A stretch of 64,000 bases of DNA from Moringa oleifera (GCA_021397835.1 JAJFZO010000094.1:7292001-7356000); one strand, 5' to 3'; counted from the stretch's first letter, positions 36,721 to 51,208 are shown. Notes: a model not told the origin generated them from the letters alone. Program-made: numbers and translations.

Positions 36721-39700
36721 TTCTTCCCGCAGGTTTGAGGGTACCCTCCTTGTTACAATTCCCTCCAAAAGAAAGAGAGAGAAAAACTGAATTTGGGTTC
36801 CGCTGCTTTCACAGAAAGAAAAAAAAAATGAATGGAATAAAGTGAAATAGAAGGAGATCGCAAGAATATTTTGTTTGAGAATTGCCCTTATATTAGGAAA
36901 AAATTTTGGACAAAAGAAACCGAGAGGTAAATACGGGAGGAAATCGCACACTCTCGAGGCGCCACACGAAACCTTCCATGCCCTGGAACCATTATCGAAC
37001 TTTTCGCTATCATCATGGGCGGCGCCCCCGCTTTCTCTTTCTTTTCCTTTTCTTTCGGGGCTTTCTTTGCATTTTCTGTTTGTCTTAACATGTCAACCGC
37101 TCGTCCTCTAGCCAGCATCAATTCTTCTTAATCCTTAAAACATTCTCTCGTCTCTCTAATCTTGTTCATTAAGCCACTTGCTTTAATTATACTTTATTAT
37201 TTTCTTAGTACCTCCTAGATTTCATGATTCCTTTGACTAATTCGCATTATCAGAATAATCCCCAGCATATTACAGCACTCTGTCTTGCCTCGTAGAAGGA
37301 AGATTCCTTAGTTAAATTTCTGATTTGTTTTTAAGCTAAAGTTCTTGTCATTTCTTTTCTGGTTAATTTAGTCTTTGTAATGTTGGACGTCAATGTTCAT
37401 TGATTATGAAAATTAATGAAAGTGGCCTTGTGCACCCATTGGAGAGTTGAGGAGGCAATCCCACTTTAGTCAAGAAGAAAAAGTTCATGAAATGTGACAT
37501 TTTTGTTGACGTTAGTTTGCCAAATTTAAAATTGTGATCCTAAAATTTTCAGTCTCCCTTTAAAACAAATATAATCATTTTTAAAAAAATATATATTTGT
37601 TCACTTCTTTCATTTTTATTTTTATTATTTTAGAAATATTATATCAATAAATCAAAACATTTATATTTGTTAAATTATTGTGAATTAACAATTATTTTAA
37701 AAAATAAAAAAATGTCATGTAAAAATTATAAATGAGACATGGCTCACGGTATGGCGGGACTAAAGACAAAAATTATAGTTGAGTTCTACAATTGGACTAG
37801 AACTTGTGGTCAGAATGGTAACAACCCATGCCAAAATTTGGCACCACAAATTCGAGCCCACCAATCCATGACCGCAACTATTTGTACTGCAGCCTATAAC
37901 AAATAAAATTGTTATACGTTATAATTTTATTAAAAATTAAAATAATTTATATTAATATAAAAAATAATTTTTATATAATTTAAAATATTTCATTAAATCA
38001 TAAATTAAAAATATAACTTGTTTTTATTTTTATTTGTATTTTTAAAGAAGTTTACAATTATAAGTCCCACTCGAGTTGGTTTTATCTCATTTGATGAATT
38101 GAGTTTACTTGGAGTTGTTTCTTTGGTCAGAAGTTTTTCAAGTTAAATTTGGTAAGTTCAAATTTATCACACATGTTGTTTTCTTATAATTTATAATATA
38201 AAAAAATATATTTTATTTCAATTAAATTATTAAATTATTAGTTATTTCAAAAAATAATTATGAAAAAAAAAACAGCAAAACAATAACTGGCCGTGGAAAA
38301 GACCGGACGGTTCTCCTCGAAAGCGATTGGGTGATGGGTTGTTCCAGAAAACAAATTGCAATTTCTCTTTCCCAATAGGCAAATTGAATTCGATAATCCA
38401 AGAGTTTTATCCACGTTCTTGGTGTGAAGGTTGTCCTCCGTGTCCAGGTCCGCAACAGACCGATGAATTCATTAGTTAAGCTGGACTTACAATAAAGTTT
38501 AATGGATGTTTTATAATTAACAGGATTCCATCTGCTTAGAAAATATATCTGTAGACTTTATGAATTGAATCAAATTTACACATTATTTTTATTAAATTTT
38601 AAATAAATTAATTTAATATTTTTAATATTAATTAATTTAGCAAATTTCTAATTTCCTATTTTTTAAAATTAAATAATAAAAAATAAATAAATAAATTTTA
38701 CCATAAAAAATAAACAATACAAAAAATTAGTAAACTGATATTAAGCTTACAAAATTTCCTTACAATATTAAATTAAATAAAATTAATAAATATATATATT
38801 ATTTAATTGTAAAATAGATTTTAGTATGTAAAATAAATAACATTAATAACATTTAAAATTATATGTAAAATTTTAATAAAAATAGACATTAAATTTATTT
38901 TTATAAAATAAATTTATAAAAATATATATTAAAAAAAAAGAATTATTAATTTTTATACGATAATATATTAAAATTTAATAAAATTTTAATAAATATATGT
39001 GATACACATATTATATTAATCAAATTATATATATATATATTAAAATTGATATTGTTGATGAATTATATTATTAAAATTTTTTTATTCTATTTATTATTTT
39101 ATCTAATTAATTTTAGCATACCAATTTATTGAATAACTCGATCCAAAACTTAAAATACACTGACTTACTTGTTTATAAAAGAGATAAATCCGACCTAATT
39201 TAAATTATCAAATAAATCAAATTAAAACCAATCAAGTGCGCCATCACAAACTTGTTAAAATACACTCTAAACAGTTTTCCTTTAGTTCCAACCTACTAAT
39301 TTTAATTGAATTTGCAATCAAACTTTCATAACCAAAAACCTATAAAATAAAAAATTATGGATTAATTATTAAATGGTAAACATAATTTAATTATTATGTA
39401 ACTAAATTCATATAAAACATTTCTATTTTTTTTAATTTGTCAGTATTAATTAAATAGCTGTATACTTTATCATGCATGCTTTAGTGATATTATTATTATT
39501 TTGTTGATTAGATATTTATTGGTATTTTTGTAAATATAAATATTTATTTTAATTATTTATCACTAATTTAAATTAATAAATATAATAACAAACATTTTTT
39601 AAGAAACACCAGAAAATTAAAACATTTGCCATGTCACCGTAAAGGTCGCACTTGCGTTGCCACGTCACTGAAAAATGCCGGCGAGTTTGAAATTTTGAAA

Positions 39701-39947
39701 CAGTCATCGACCTCAAAGAGAGAGATGAGAGATGCTCGGGCGCGTAACCAGAACTTTCCGTTATACAGACGGTCTTCTTAACCGCCTTACTTGCGCGCGC
39801 TCTCTCTCTCTCTCTCCGTCTTTCTCTTCAAAATTGGTTCTGAATTGCTGGTACATTAAACCGGAAAACAGGAAAAAGGGACTAGGGACAAGGAGAAAAC
39901 CCTAGCAACGCAGAGGGAGAGTGTTTTTCCAGAGCAGAACAGTCGCA
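36721..39947. other. AT-rich divergent intergenic region between AO and OM47-like gene
   Basis: 3.2 kb between two divergent promoters. From about 37560 to 39600 the DNA is extremely AT-rich with no coding potential. A short GC-richer island at 37740-37880 contains sequences resembling Pol III A and B boxes (see findings). A (CT)n tract at about 39798-39817 and a telo-box lie next to the OM47-like start. Confidence 0.55.
39897..39904 (+). promoter_or_regulatory. telo-box in the OM47-like gene leader
   Basis: AAACCCTA, 44 bases before the ATG at 39948. This element is common in leaders and proximal promoters of plant housekeeping, ribosomal and mitochondrial protein genes. It sits beside a pyrimidine-rich (CT)n tract, a usual pairing. 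Confidence 0.5.
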
Positions 39948-42900
39948 ATGGGGAATTTGCTGGACAAGGAGCCGCCACCTCCAATGGTGTTGGTTCCTCC
40001 TCTCTTCGATTTCCCTCCCCTCGCTGCGCGTACCAGGTCTTGTTCCTGTATAATCGCATTCATAGCATGTTTTGGCTTCTACAAATTGCATTTTATGCAT
40101 AGATTTCGGTGACTTTTGGGTTCTATTTCATTTTGATATGCTCTTCACTTCTCGTTTGTAACTTTTGGTTTTAGTTTCCTATCTGTAGCAGTATCCGTGT
40201 AATGTCTTTTATTAAGCTTTGTGATTATGCTCGCTGGTAGTGGTGAATTTTGAGGATCTGACGGTTCGAAATTTTGTTTCTTTTTTGGTAAATTGTAAAT
40301 GGGCATTAGTAAGTTTGGGCAGTAGATTCTTTCTGTTTGGTCTGTTTTGGTGAAATGTTATGATGTCTTACTGAATCAAATAGGTGATGCAGGATGTTGG
40401 AGTCATCATATAATTTGCTATTTGCCAAGCTTCCTCTAAAATGCCTTTTTGAAGATTATTTTGAAGAGGCCAGGCATTTTAGCACGAGAATTATGCTGAA
40501 ACCTATTGATGATCCTCATGTGGATTTGGTTGCAACTGTATCCACCATTTTTTTTTTGGCCTTTTGAGATTGATGATTTGTTTTTTCCTCTTAATTTCTA
40601 TCATTTTGATGAAAATTTGAGTGAAAGCAAAAAAGTTTCCCCCTTAACCTTGTTAGGTTTCAGGCCCACTTGATCAGAAGCCTGAGGAGAACATCTTGGG
40701 AAATGCTCTGTTCCGATGGCAAAGGTGTTAGTTTATATCAATTAACTTATGGAAGTTAATGGATAACAACAGTGTCAATAAATAATGTCCCAATGCTTTT
40801 CTATTTCTTTTTTCTTTTTTTTTTTGTTAATGACAGTGATATTGATGATCCTCATACTTTCATGGACCTTTTTGTGTCAAACTCTGATCCGTAAGCAACA
40901 TTCTTTTACAATCTTAATCTTTTCCCTGCTTTTTTTTCCTGATTTTTTTCCCCATATGCAATACAAGGGCCACTATTCTCATAAACTATTACTTTGCATG
41001 GTGTCACTTCAGGGTTTTACAAATGAGGTCATGTGCCTACTATCCTAAATATGGATTTGGAGCATTTGGTATTTTCCCATTGCTACTTAAGAAGAGGTAT
41101 TTTGCAATGACTGGAACCTCACATTGGTCATTGAGGTTGTTATTACATGCCCTTCATGAATATGTTCTGTTGACAAGGCATATTACTCCTGTAGAATATC
41201 TTCTGAAGATTATGGTATCATGGGGTTGAGATACGGCTCAGGAAATTTATCATTTGGAGTCACAATTATGCCTTTCGCTGGTAGGTGACTTGAGTTTATC
41301 TCAGTGAGTTTCCCTCTTATAAGCATGATGATTAAATTCTAAATTATAGATTTTCTGTGGTTGCCACTCTGCTGTTGACCTCTTTGGATTTTCATTGAGA
41401 AAATAAATTTACATATAATTGTTGTTATCATACTTTTCTTTTTTCCTTATTATTTTTTTCTCCAATGCAATGCCATTTGCATTTTAATTGGTTTGTTGTC
41501 AATCCATAAACCTAAAGTTGGTACTAAGTGAGGAGGCCTGACCAAATTCAAATAGCTCACAAGAATTGCAGTGTAACGAAATGATTTTTTGTGATACCAC
41601 CCTCGTACATAAAATGACATTTTATTTTATTTTAGCTTGCCATGATGCATCAGAAGATAGAGGTGATGGCTATTTTTTGGGAATTAAAAAAGGACTTCAT
41701 ATTTGCTTTAGTATACTCTGTAAAAGGAAAACTTAGGAGATATCAATTACACACTAGCAACCTGAACTTAAATATTGTTTAAAAGAACTTCTCACAAGAA
41801 GTCACTACACCATGCAGTGAAAGATGAGTTGCCAAAGAGTGCCTGGCTGGTAAGCAAGATGGGAAGACTGACTGTTGGAGTGCAGTATGAGCCACAATGT
41901 AAGTCTTACACAAATTAGATATTCCTTTATATCGTGGGAAGTATTCAAACTTTGAGTTTGTACATCACATCGTTGGAAATTTAGAAGATATTGAGGGAAA
42001 AAAAAAATATTGATGTCCCTGTTTCACTTTGTTTATACTTTTGTTAGATGGAACCAAGGACGGTGCGAAGTACAAAAATTTAATGAATTGGAGTTGCGCA
42101 ATTGGGTATGGAGTAGGATCAGGCAGCCCTTTGAGCCCTTCTTTCAACTTCGGTCTCGAACTTGCTAAAAGCTCTCAGGTTTTCCTTTCATTATTTTGTT
42201 TGTTTGTAGATCTGTATTTTGCTGTCAATTTTGATTAGTTCATTATAAACTTGTGCTATGTTTGAGTCATTAATTTTAATTTAGAATAATGATTTGAGGC
42301 TCATTCAAATCTTAGGATTGTAATAAATAATTATTACCATTTTGTAGGAACTCGAACCATAATATTGGTGACAACGATATCATCTTGAAGTTCTTTTTTT
42401 TTTATCATGGTTAACATATGAAAAACTGGTGCAATTTGAAAGTGATTCACATTTAAAACAGTGTTTTCTTTGAAATGCCTGCTGTGTTGGATGCACCAAA
42501 CAGTATTTCCTGGCACGTCCAGAAAGGCAGAATCAATTGCTAAGCACAAAGACGTCTGTGTATATTCATAAAGGTGTGATTTTATGCCATTCATCTCACT
42601 GATATTTGCACATCCTTCTACTGCAGTTCATTGCTTCATTTTATCAACATGTGGTGGTCCAGAGACGGGTATGAATTTCTGGTCTGTAACCTTTTAATCT
42701 TTAGATGGTTTCATTTTCACTTATGTTTCATACTTTTCCCTATTTTGTTTAATCATTGTTTCATGTGAATTTTCTAGATTTATGAAATAACTTATTATGC
42801 ATCATATGCTGGACTTGAAGAACAATATGATCAATGGATTGGATCACTTGTGAGATGTGCTTGAACAAACCAGCCTTAGTCAATCTGTGTCTTTTGGCTG

Positions 42901-45254
42901 AGTGATGGTCTGATGCTAGTGGTTAGCTTGAGGACAGGTTTTGAGCCTAATCCTCAGGACTCATGCTCACAGATTTTTTATATCCACCAGAGCTGAGGGT
43001 AAAAGATAGAACATATCTATCATATGATATTCCGATTAAATTGAGCTCGGAGGATTTTTATAGTCTTGGGCATTAACTCAAAATCATAGAATTTTAGATA
43101 ATACAAATAAATAGAAAGATGCAGAATAACTTAATAAATATCATCATAATTGGAAAACTTACTTCGACTGTTCACTAATAGAATATACATCATAGATGGT
43201 GTGTTCCGATCTTTATCATTGCAATGTATAATTCTGTGCCAGGTTGTCTTTACCAATTGAGGAATACTAATTTGCAGTTGGGTTAATGTAGGAGAAAGGT
43301 CAGCTGTAATGATACAAATTGTTTGTGGTCATAATAAAATGTGAAGATACTGAAGGATAGCAGTATGAAGGTCAAAATTACTCTAGTTGTAACGCTTCAG
43401 TTGCCAAATTTGAATTGGCAATTATTGGGAAGTTGAGACCAGAACGTTGGTCCTGACTACCGTACTGTCTGGAAGGAGGAATGAAAGGCAGCACTTTCTG
43501 TTATTTGGTATTTAGGTCATTTTGTCAGGATGGTCTTTCGATTCTCAGTGTATAATAAACGTAGTTATGTAAGCAGCTAAAATTAGAATTGAGGGAGCTA
43601 TCAAGGTTAATAGAGTTTTGCAGATATTTTGGTCATCTAGGTGTGTGGTCACGTATTATAAACAAATAGCCAATTGAGAATTTAGTTATAGTTTAGTCTT
43701 AGTGTTGTGCCGTCAATCTTAACGTCCAAAATAAACGCATACTTGGTAGTGCTATTTGAAAAGTTAGATAATTGAGAATATCAAAGAAATCATTTATGAT
43801 AGATAAGCTAGTACTCTGGCTGTGGTAGTCTAGTGTTGCCTTGCAATTGGAAATTCTTTTGGGTTAATTGGAATGCAATTTCTTTCTTTTTCATTTTCAA
43901 AATTGTCTTTCCATTCATACATAATTTTTTTACTCCAAAAATGATTTTGGTAAGCCATTCACAAAAGCTGTGAACTACTATAAAACAGGTGAAGAACCCA
44001 TTTGAGGAGAATGAAGTCGTTGGCATTACAAACTACATCGACTTTGGTTTTGAGCTACAAACAAGGTATTTTAAGTAATAAAATGAAAAAATGATCAATT
44101 TGATGACATCTAATTTTTATGTCGTCGTGATTTGAAGGGTTGATGATGCCAAAACATCAAACAATATTCCAGATTCCAGCTTCCAGGTGGCTGCTTCATG
44201 GCAAGCCAATAAAAACTTCCTGCTGAAGGTGATGATTCTGATACACTATTGTGCTTCTAATGTGGATCACATATTCGTAAATATCTACCATTCATCTTTG
44301 CAGGGAAAGGTGGGACCCCTTAGCTCAACTGTAGCATTGGCGTTTAAGTCATGGTGGAAACCTTCTTTCACTTTTAGTATTTCAGGTACCCAGACAATTG
44401 ATTTGTTGAAGTTTCTTAATGCTTAAGATTTAAGGGTACATACCCAACATGTTAAGCAATATACATCTTTTGAACTATTATGTGCTTTAAGCTGTATAAA
44501 AATCCATCAAGTCTTATATGAACATGAATCAGTGGGACTTTTTCTATTTTTTTATGCGTAGTGCTGTTGAGAAGTTGCAAGATAGTATTCATTTTAGGTT
44601 AATATAAGAACACTTTAAAACCATGCTTCTAGATGGCTCAGGCCTCAAATAAATTTGGTTGCTTTTGTCTTTGTGAGTCTTGGTTTGAATGAATAGCTAT
44701 CCATTGCTTAACTCAGGGATAATGCCATTGTTTTGCAGCTACTAGAGATCGTACTATTGGGAAGATGTCATATGGGTTTGGCATCCGAATTGAAAATCTT
44801 AGGGAGGCCAGGTTCATCTGTTTACCTTCTTATTCTCTTTTGAAATGTACCTCCTAATATGTTTACAGATGATTAAGTGAGATTTTAGCCATTAAGCAAT
44901 GTGTTCGAAGGGCCTGTTATGAGTTAGTAATTTTGAAACTTCTGATTTAGGCCATTGAGATTACCAAGCTTGTATGAGCTTCAGTTCAAGGATAAATGAT
45001 CCTAACCTTTTCAATGGTTATAGATAGTCTGAAAACTTGTGTATCACTAATATGATGTATGTTCGTGAACTTCTCTTGTTTGCAGTTATCAAAGAGCTGA
45101 TCCAAATTTCATTATGCTGACACCAAACAAGGAACACCTAGCAGAAGGACTTATTTGGAAAATTGGGAAGAGACCAATGCTGCAATCAGATGTGAATGCT
45201 GGAAATTTTGAGGGGTTGCCAAGGGAATTGAGACCCCTCGGAAAATTTTTGTAA
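39948..45254 (+). CDS. OM47-like mitochondrial outer-membrane beta-barrel protein
   Basis: Probable beta-barrel (VDAC/Tom40-like) protein of the plant mitochondrial outer membrane, matched by memory to the Arabidopsis At3g27930 (OM47) family. Fourteen exons: 39948-40036, 40393-40537, 40657-40724, 40837-40890, 41013-41096, 41195-41280, 41818-41898, 42048-42178, 42627-42668, 43989-44065, 44138-44228, 44304-44385, 44739-44811 and 45086-45254. They give 423 residues, about 47 kDa. Features include a Pro-rich start (DKEPPPPMVLVPPLFDFPP), FSTRIMLKPIDDPHVDL, MRSCAYYPKYGFGAFG, and amphipathic strands such as GIMGLRYGSGNLSFGVTIMP and MGRLTVGVQYEP. No signal peptide or hydrophobic helix is seen, as expected for a barrel. 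The next gene downstream is DEG1, the same neighbour as in Arabidopsis, which supports the call. Transport substrate is unknown. Confidence 0.78.
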
Positions 45255-45927
45255 AGCTATACCTCTTCTGAATAGGTTAGAACTTTTTAAGGCAGTGATA
45301 ACTGATTCACTGGTTAGGTGAGTAAACTTAGTTCCCTGATTTTCTAAGTTTTCTTACTTTGCAACTTTGGGAACTTCTGATTCATAAATTTATGGAATTA
45401 CTTACCTCAGATGAGGGACCATCAGCAAATATGCTGGAAGAATGTTTTATAGCTGGTGAGCCAAGAAAGAGTCAAAAAAGGAAATGGTTCTTTTGTTCCT
45501 TTTTCTTGATTTAGGCATGTAAATGTGAAGTTGAGTTGAATTTAGGCTACTAAGATTAGACATATTAACTGATTATTCACTGCTGCAGAATCACTATGTA
45601 CCTATAGGTGTATTAGCTTCCATTCTATTTAAGTCTAGAAAGTTTCCTGGATTTATTGTTCAGTTACTATAGTGTTGGACAAAAGAAACTTTGGACTGCA
45701 GTTCATTTCTTACACCTAGTAGAAACATCCCTTCTTGTGGCCGCAGTCCAACTTCAACAGGGTGATCCACCGGACCACCAATAAGGTTCGACAAATTAAA
45801 GAAAGTGAAATAGCAATCAGTAGTGACGATAAGAGGTCCAAAACAGTGACTGTAACTCTAACTCGTGCCTCTGCTGATATTGCAACAAATAATATAAAAA
45901 TCCCAATTCCATTGTGCAAAACAGAAA
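45255..45927. other. Short spacer between OM47-like gene and DEG1
   Basis: 673 bases with the OM47-like 3' region and the DEG1 promoter. An AATATAAAAA stretch at about 45891-45900 may serve as the DEG1 TATA region, but it lies only about 30 bases from the ATG. Confidence 0.45.
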
Positions 45928-48900
45928 ATGGCTGCAAATTCGCTCCTTTCCACGTTCTTCATCCACACTCCCTTTTCCCCACTTTCTCCTTCCCCGAACA
46001 GAAGACTACCCAACTATTCTCTTTCATCTTCGAATTCCTTCTCTCTTCATAAAAACCACCGGAAACCCACCTCCCAAATCCTTTCTTTCCTATCTAGGAA
46101 CAGCTGTCTACCCTCAAAAACCAATCCCTCTTGCCTCCGTGATTTCCTCTTAGCCAAAAGCCCATTTTCATCTGCTCTTGATTCGCTTCTTCTCTTATGC
46201 ACCTCTGTTGCCTTGTCTTTCTGTCTCTTTTTGGTTGATGTCGATTCGGCCTCGGCTTTCGTGGTTACAACCCCACGTAAATTGCAGTCCGATGAGCTCG
46301 CTACGGTTCGTCTGTTTCAAGAGAACACTCCCTCTGTTGTTTACATCACCAATCTTGCTGTCAGGTACTGTACTTGCTTGCTATTGAGTTGTGGGTGTTC
46401 AGTGTTTCTGGTAATTTTTGTTTGCTTTTGGTACTATTCTCCTCTAGTAGCTATTTTGTGTGATTTCACTCGGTGAATCAATTAGGGAGTTGATGGTTTT
46501 GGTGTGGTTTAGGCAGGATGTGTTTACATTGGATGTCCTGGAGGTGCCTCAAGGGTCTGGGTCAGGCTTTGTGTGGGATAAAGATGGTCACATTGTCACC
46601 AATTACCATGTTATTCGTGGTGCTTCTGATCTCAGGTCGTTCTTCAAATTATTCGGATGAAATTACTCTGATTTTGATAGAGCTTTGGTTTTACATTCAT
46701 GCTGTTTAATGCTGTCAATTGAGTTAAAAGTAATGCATGATACTGCATTCTGCATTCATGGTGCACTAGAACGTATGATAAGTTGTGGCTTTTTGGTCAA
46801 TGTTGTTGGATACACATGCTGGTTAATACTGGTTTCACAACAGATTCTGGCATTAAAGCCTCTGAAATGAAATTCCATGCGATCTTGCTATACCTGTTGC
46901 TGCACTTGTTATTGTTTGTGTATAAATATGTGCTGGTTATTACAGGGTCACTCTTGCTGATCAGTCAACCTATGACGCTAAAGTTGTTGGATTTGACCAA
47001 GACAAGGATGTTGCTGTCTTGCGTGTTGATGCACCCAAAGAAAAATTGAGACCTATACCCATTGGTGTGTCTGCAGATTTGCTCGTTGGTCAGAAAGTAT
47101 TTGCAATTGGCAACCCTGTGAGTGTAATTTTTCATTCTCAGAGCAATGGTCTGTTATTGCATGGTTGACTATTATTCCATATACACTAAAGACTACACCT
47201 AGGTGAACCATGAATGCTACAGGTTGTGGTTTCTCACTTATTGGGGTTTAATTGAAAATCTGACCTTTTTGTTGTTTATCTCTAACAGTTTGGGCTTGAC
47301 CATACCCTGACAACAGGTGTTATAAGGTACAAAATGCTTCCTATGTTATTTTAGCTATATTTGCATGTGGAGTGAAGCACTGTTGTGCGCATAGATTCAT
47401 CTAAATGTTGAGACTGGCTGGTTTGGTTGCATCATTATCAGCCTTCCCAATCTCAGTCCAAAGTTTAATCCTTGGATAATTGTAGTAACACATACTTCAA
47501 AATCAGAATCTTACCATTCATCTTTTTCTGTTTGGTTCATCCCATACTTCCACAATTAAACTCCAAGCCACATGATCCGTGGTGGTAAAGTTGATAGGAA
47601 GTTAAAGAGACCTTATCATGCGTACTAGAAATCAGAAGCTAAGAAAAGCAAGTTAGGACTTTTCATTATCCTTGGGGAATGCTGGGGCATTTTAAATGTT
47701 AATGATGCTGGTCAATGACATCACCTATCTGGGTCATATTTAATTAGAATTAGCTTTTGAACATAAAATACCATCAACAATCAGAAGTTTCCATTCAAAT
47801 GTGGTTCGTTGCAGGAAGAAAGAGACAGATGTACTAATAATCTCTTTAGTCCTCATCAGCATTCTGGGCAATGGATTTCTTGTTTATATGTTTGTTGTTC
47901 AGGAAAGGAGCTCAGATTAACACATATAAATCCTTTATTTCTGGTCAATGTTGATACCTCTAATGTGAAAATATATTAGCTGATAAATAAAACAGTATTT
48001 TACTGATGCATTCTTCATGTTCTCTATAGTGGGCTTCGTAGAGAAATCAGCTCTGCTGCTACTGGCCGCCCAATTCAGGATGTTATACAGACAGATGCTG
48101 CCATTAATCCTGGTAACAGTGGAGGGCCACTACTTGACAGTTCGGGAAGTCTTATTGGGATAAATACAGCTATATATTCCCCATCTGGTGCATCCTCTGG
48201 GGTTGGGTTTTCAATTCCAGTTGACACTGTGAGTTATTAATTAGACCTTGTTTTTCATCTTGACTATATAACTGTTGCATGGGTTGTCATGTACTGTTTT
48301 CAAAATGCAACAGTGTCCCCTTTTCCTGCTTGAGAAGATTCATTAATCTTTATTATCACATATCCAGGTTGGTGGCATTGTTGATCAATTAGTGAAGTTT
48401 GGCAAGGTCACAAGACCTATTTTAGGGATTAAGTTTGCACCGGATCAATCTGTTGAACAGTTAGGAGTAAGTGGGGTGCTTGTTTTAGATGCTCCAGCAA
48501 ATGGTCCAGCTGGCAAAGCGGTATGCTTTGTAACTTGTTTTTCATGGAAAACTTTCTTTTTATGATTATTATTCTGTTAAAATAATGATTTGGTTACTCT
48601 TTCCTATTCATTTTAACTTTAAAAAATTTGAAGTTTCATGCTTCAATTCATACAGAACGGATATACTTTTTGTTCTGCAGGGCCTAAAACCAACGAAACG
48701 TGATGCCTATGGTAGACTTATTTTGGGTGACATAATAATATCAGTGAATGGAAAAAAGGTCACTAATGGCAGTGATTTGTACAGAATTCTTGACCAATGT
48801 AAAGTTGGTGATCAGGTATTTATCAATTTTAAGTTTTTGCCATCAACATCTAGAATGAGAGATGGGTCAAAAATTTCCATTCCGAAAGCTAATTATAATA

Positions 48901-49015
48901 TCTTCTTGTTGTAATATTCAATGATTTTAATGCTCAGGTGGTTGTGGAGGTGTTGCGAGGGGATCATAAGGAGAAGATCCCTGTAATGCTTGAACCAAAG
49001 CCTGATGAATCATGA
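45928..49015 (+). CDS. DEG1: Protease Do-like 1, chloroplastic (DEG1)
   Basis: Trypsin-type serine protease of the thylakoid lumen. In Arabidopsis it degrades damaged photosystem II proteins such as D1 and also assists assembly. Eight exons (45928-46364, 46513-46635, 46946-47117, 47289-47326, 48030-48228, 48368-48520, 48681-48815, 48938-49015) give 444 residues. The N-terminus is Ser/Pro-rich with basic residues (chloroplast transit). Then comes a hydrophobic lumen-targeting segment ([17 protein letters not shown]) before SASA. The catalytic triad is His178 (TNYHVIRG), Asp208 (DKDVAVLR) and Ser287 (NPGNSGGP). One PDZ domain follows at about 340-430 (GLKPTKRD.., [13 protein letters not shown]). 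All three catalytic residues are present. The downstream neighbour on the same strand is the MYB pseudogene. Confidence 0.97.
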
Positions 49016-51147
49016 TGTGCCTCATCATCACATAAGTATGGTACATATTTGGTAGGAATGCCACTAATTTTCAGTATTAGTTGTCTCTGTCCTCTTGTAA
49101 ATATACTTTTGTGATTATATTCATTTCAACATGAACTCACCTATGTTCTGAAGCAAAAGCTGTAATACATTGACTTCAGCCTTTAGAACATGCCCCCTTG
49201 AAGTTCGGGGCTATCACCTGAGATGTTAGACCAAGCTACCCTGAGATGTCCCTTCTTCACTCTTTAACTCTTATTGGATAATAGATTGTGTCACATTAAT
49301 TGATCGAGTATAGAACTGACACTCTCTGGCCAGCAATGGCTCTGCTTGTTAATGGTAACTTATTAAGAAGTGAATTGTTTCCTAGAATCAGAATTCATAC
49401 ACTAGCAGGGTTGCTGATGCTGTGGTGCTGTTGCATCTCTGGCTACCAGCGGTCATAGCTGATCTGCAGAGACTAAAGCCTAAGGATGGCCTGGGAGCAG
49501 GGCCGTTGCTGGCCTGGGCCGGGCAACCAGGTGTAATGGCCAAAGGCTGGTGCTGGATCTGTGTAGCCATGCGTTCATATGTTAATGATTTTTTTTTATT
49601 TGATTTTAAGGAAAAGTTTGGAACTTCAGAAATATACAGATTCATATTTTTATGTGATGTTTTGAAAAAAAAAATAATAAATTGAATCTGAACATTTAAT
49701 ATAATTTTGAGACCACTACCATCATGGGTTTCATGATTCTAGGGTCATTGATCTATCCATAATAGATTTGTGTGTTCACGGATACCCACTGTACGACTTA
49801 TTGGCCCAACTTGAGTGATGAATCTTAATCAGTTGAAATTGTGAGTGTCCTGATAACAAGCACTGCATTCCTTTGGTGAACTTTCTAACTTGAGGCAATG
49901 GATAATTTGTTCATAACTCCTTGGCAGATAGGGTTGTGGCCTGCAGTTACTGTTCTTGTCCGCGTTTACCATGCAAGTTTGATTTTATAGTCAATTGTGA
50001 TCGAGAAGTTTGTGTATACAACAATCTTTTAACTCTATTATTAATTCGGCATATTAAGATATAAATACTTCTAGAGAGTGCAACAGGTCACTTGTTTGTC
50101 ATATTTGGGTGTATCAAATCAATTAGCTAGCTTGAGAACCAAAAGGATCTGCCCCTGAACAAAAACGGAGAAAAGAAAGAATCTTAGATGACACCAATTT
50201 TGCATTCCAGACACCGAGGTCATGTTTGGTTGGTAAAATGAAATATAAAAAAATAAAATAAATATTTTTTAAAATAAAAAATAATTATTATCATATTTCT
50301 TTGATTAAAATAGAACAAAATAAAAATTAATTTTTATTTGTGCGATTCATCAAAAAAAAAGTGAAAAAATAGTTAGAATAAATTTAAAATATTAATATAT
50401 CATATAATTAAATTAATTATAACTTAACTGATATTTTTATTAATTAATTTTTATTAAAATGATACCAATTAATAAATATTTTATAATGATATTTTTTATA
50501 AAAATAATATTAATTATATAATAATTTAATAATCATTTTTATTTTTAGATATTAATATTATAAAAATAATGTTAATATTAATGAATATTCTAATGACAAT
50601 AATATAATATTTTATTCTTTTCTATTTTTAGATCTATCAAAATACTGTAGAAAATAAAATTACCATATATATATATGATGATAACTTAATAATTTTTTAA
50701 AAATATTAAAAATTAAAAAATTGTAACTACTTTTTATTTTTATGAAATAATTATTCGATCATTCACTTTGAAATTATTATTTTGAGTTAAAAAAAATCTA
50801 TAAAAAATTATAGTTTTTTGATAAAATAAATTAAATATTAAAAAATTATTTGTAACAATAAAAAATTTTGAATTATAATTTTTTAATAAAAAATAAATTA
50901 AATATTTAAAAATAATTTTATTTAAAATAAAATAATAAAAAAATTGTATTCCTAATTCCATGTAGGAAGATATGTTCAACTAAGGAAAAGTTACCAAAAG
51001 TCAATCCAGTTGAAAATTTTCTGTTAGATTTGTTTCCTGATGGTTTTTTTCAAAAAAAAAAATTATTTTTTAAAAGAAAAAGCGGAATGAATATCCATAT
51101 TCTATGAATAGACCTCCAGCTATTCATACAACAAAATAATACGACCC

Positions 51148-51182
<35 letters not shown>

Positions 51183-51208
51183 TGCTCCTCAGCAAAAGAG
51201 CGGCAAGA
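49016..51208. other. Intergenic, DEG1 to MYB pseudogene
   Basis: Contains a GC-richer stretch at about 49420-49570 set in AT-rich DNA and a strongly AT-rich tract at about 50220-50950 that begins near a TGTTTGGTTGGTAAA sequence. No gene supported. Confidence 0.5.
51151..51178. repeat. (CT)n microsatellite
   Basis: About 14 CT units directly upstream of the MYB pseudogene. Confidence 0.9.

Noticed and set aside
50220..50950. AT-rich tract beginning TGTTTGGTTGGTAAA as a possible MITE
   Set aside because: No matching inverted end or target-site duplication was seen.
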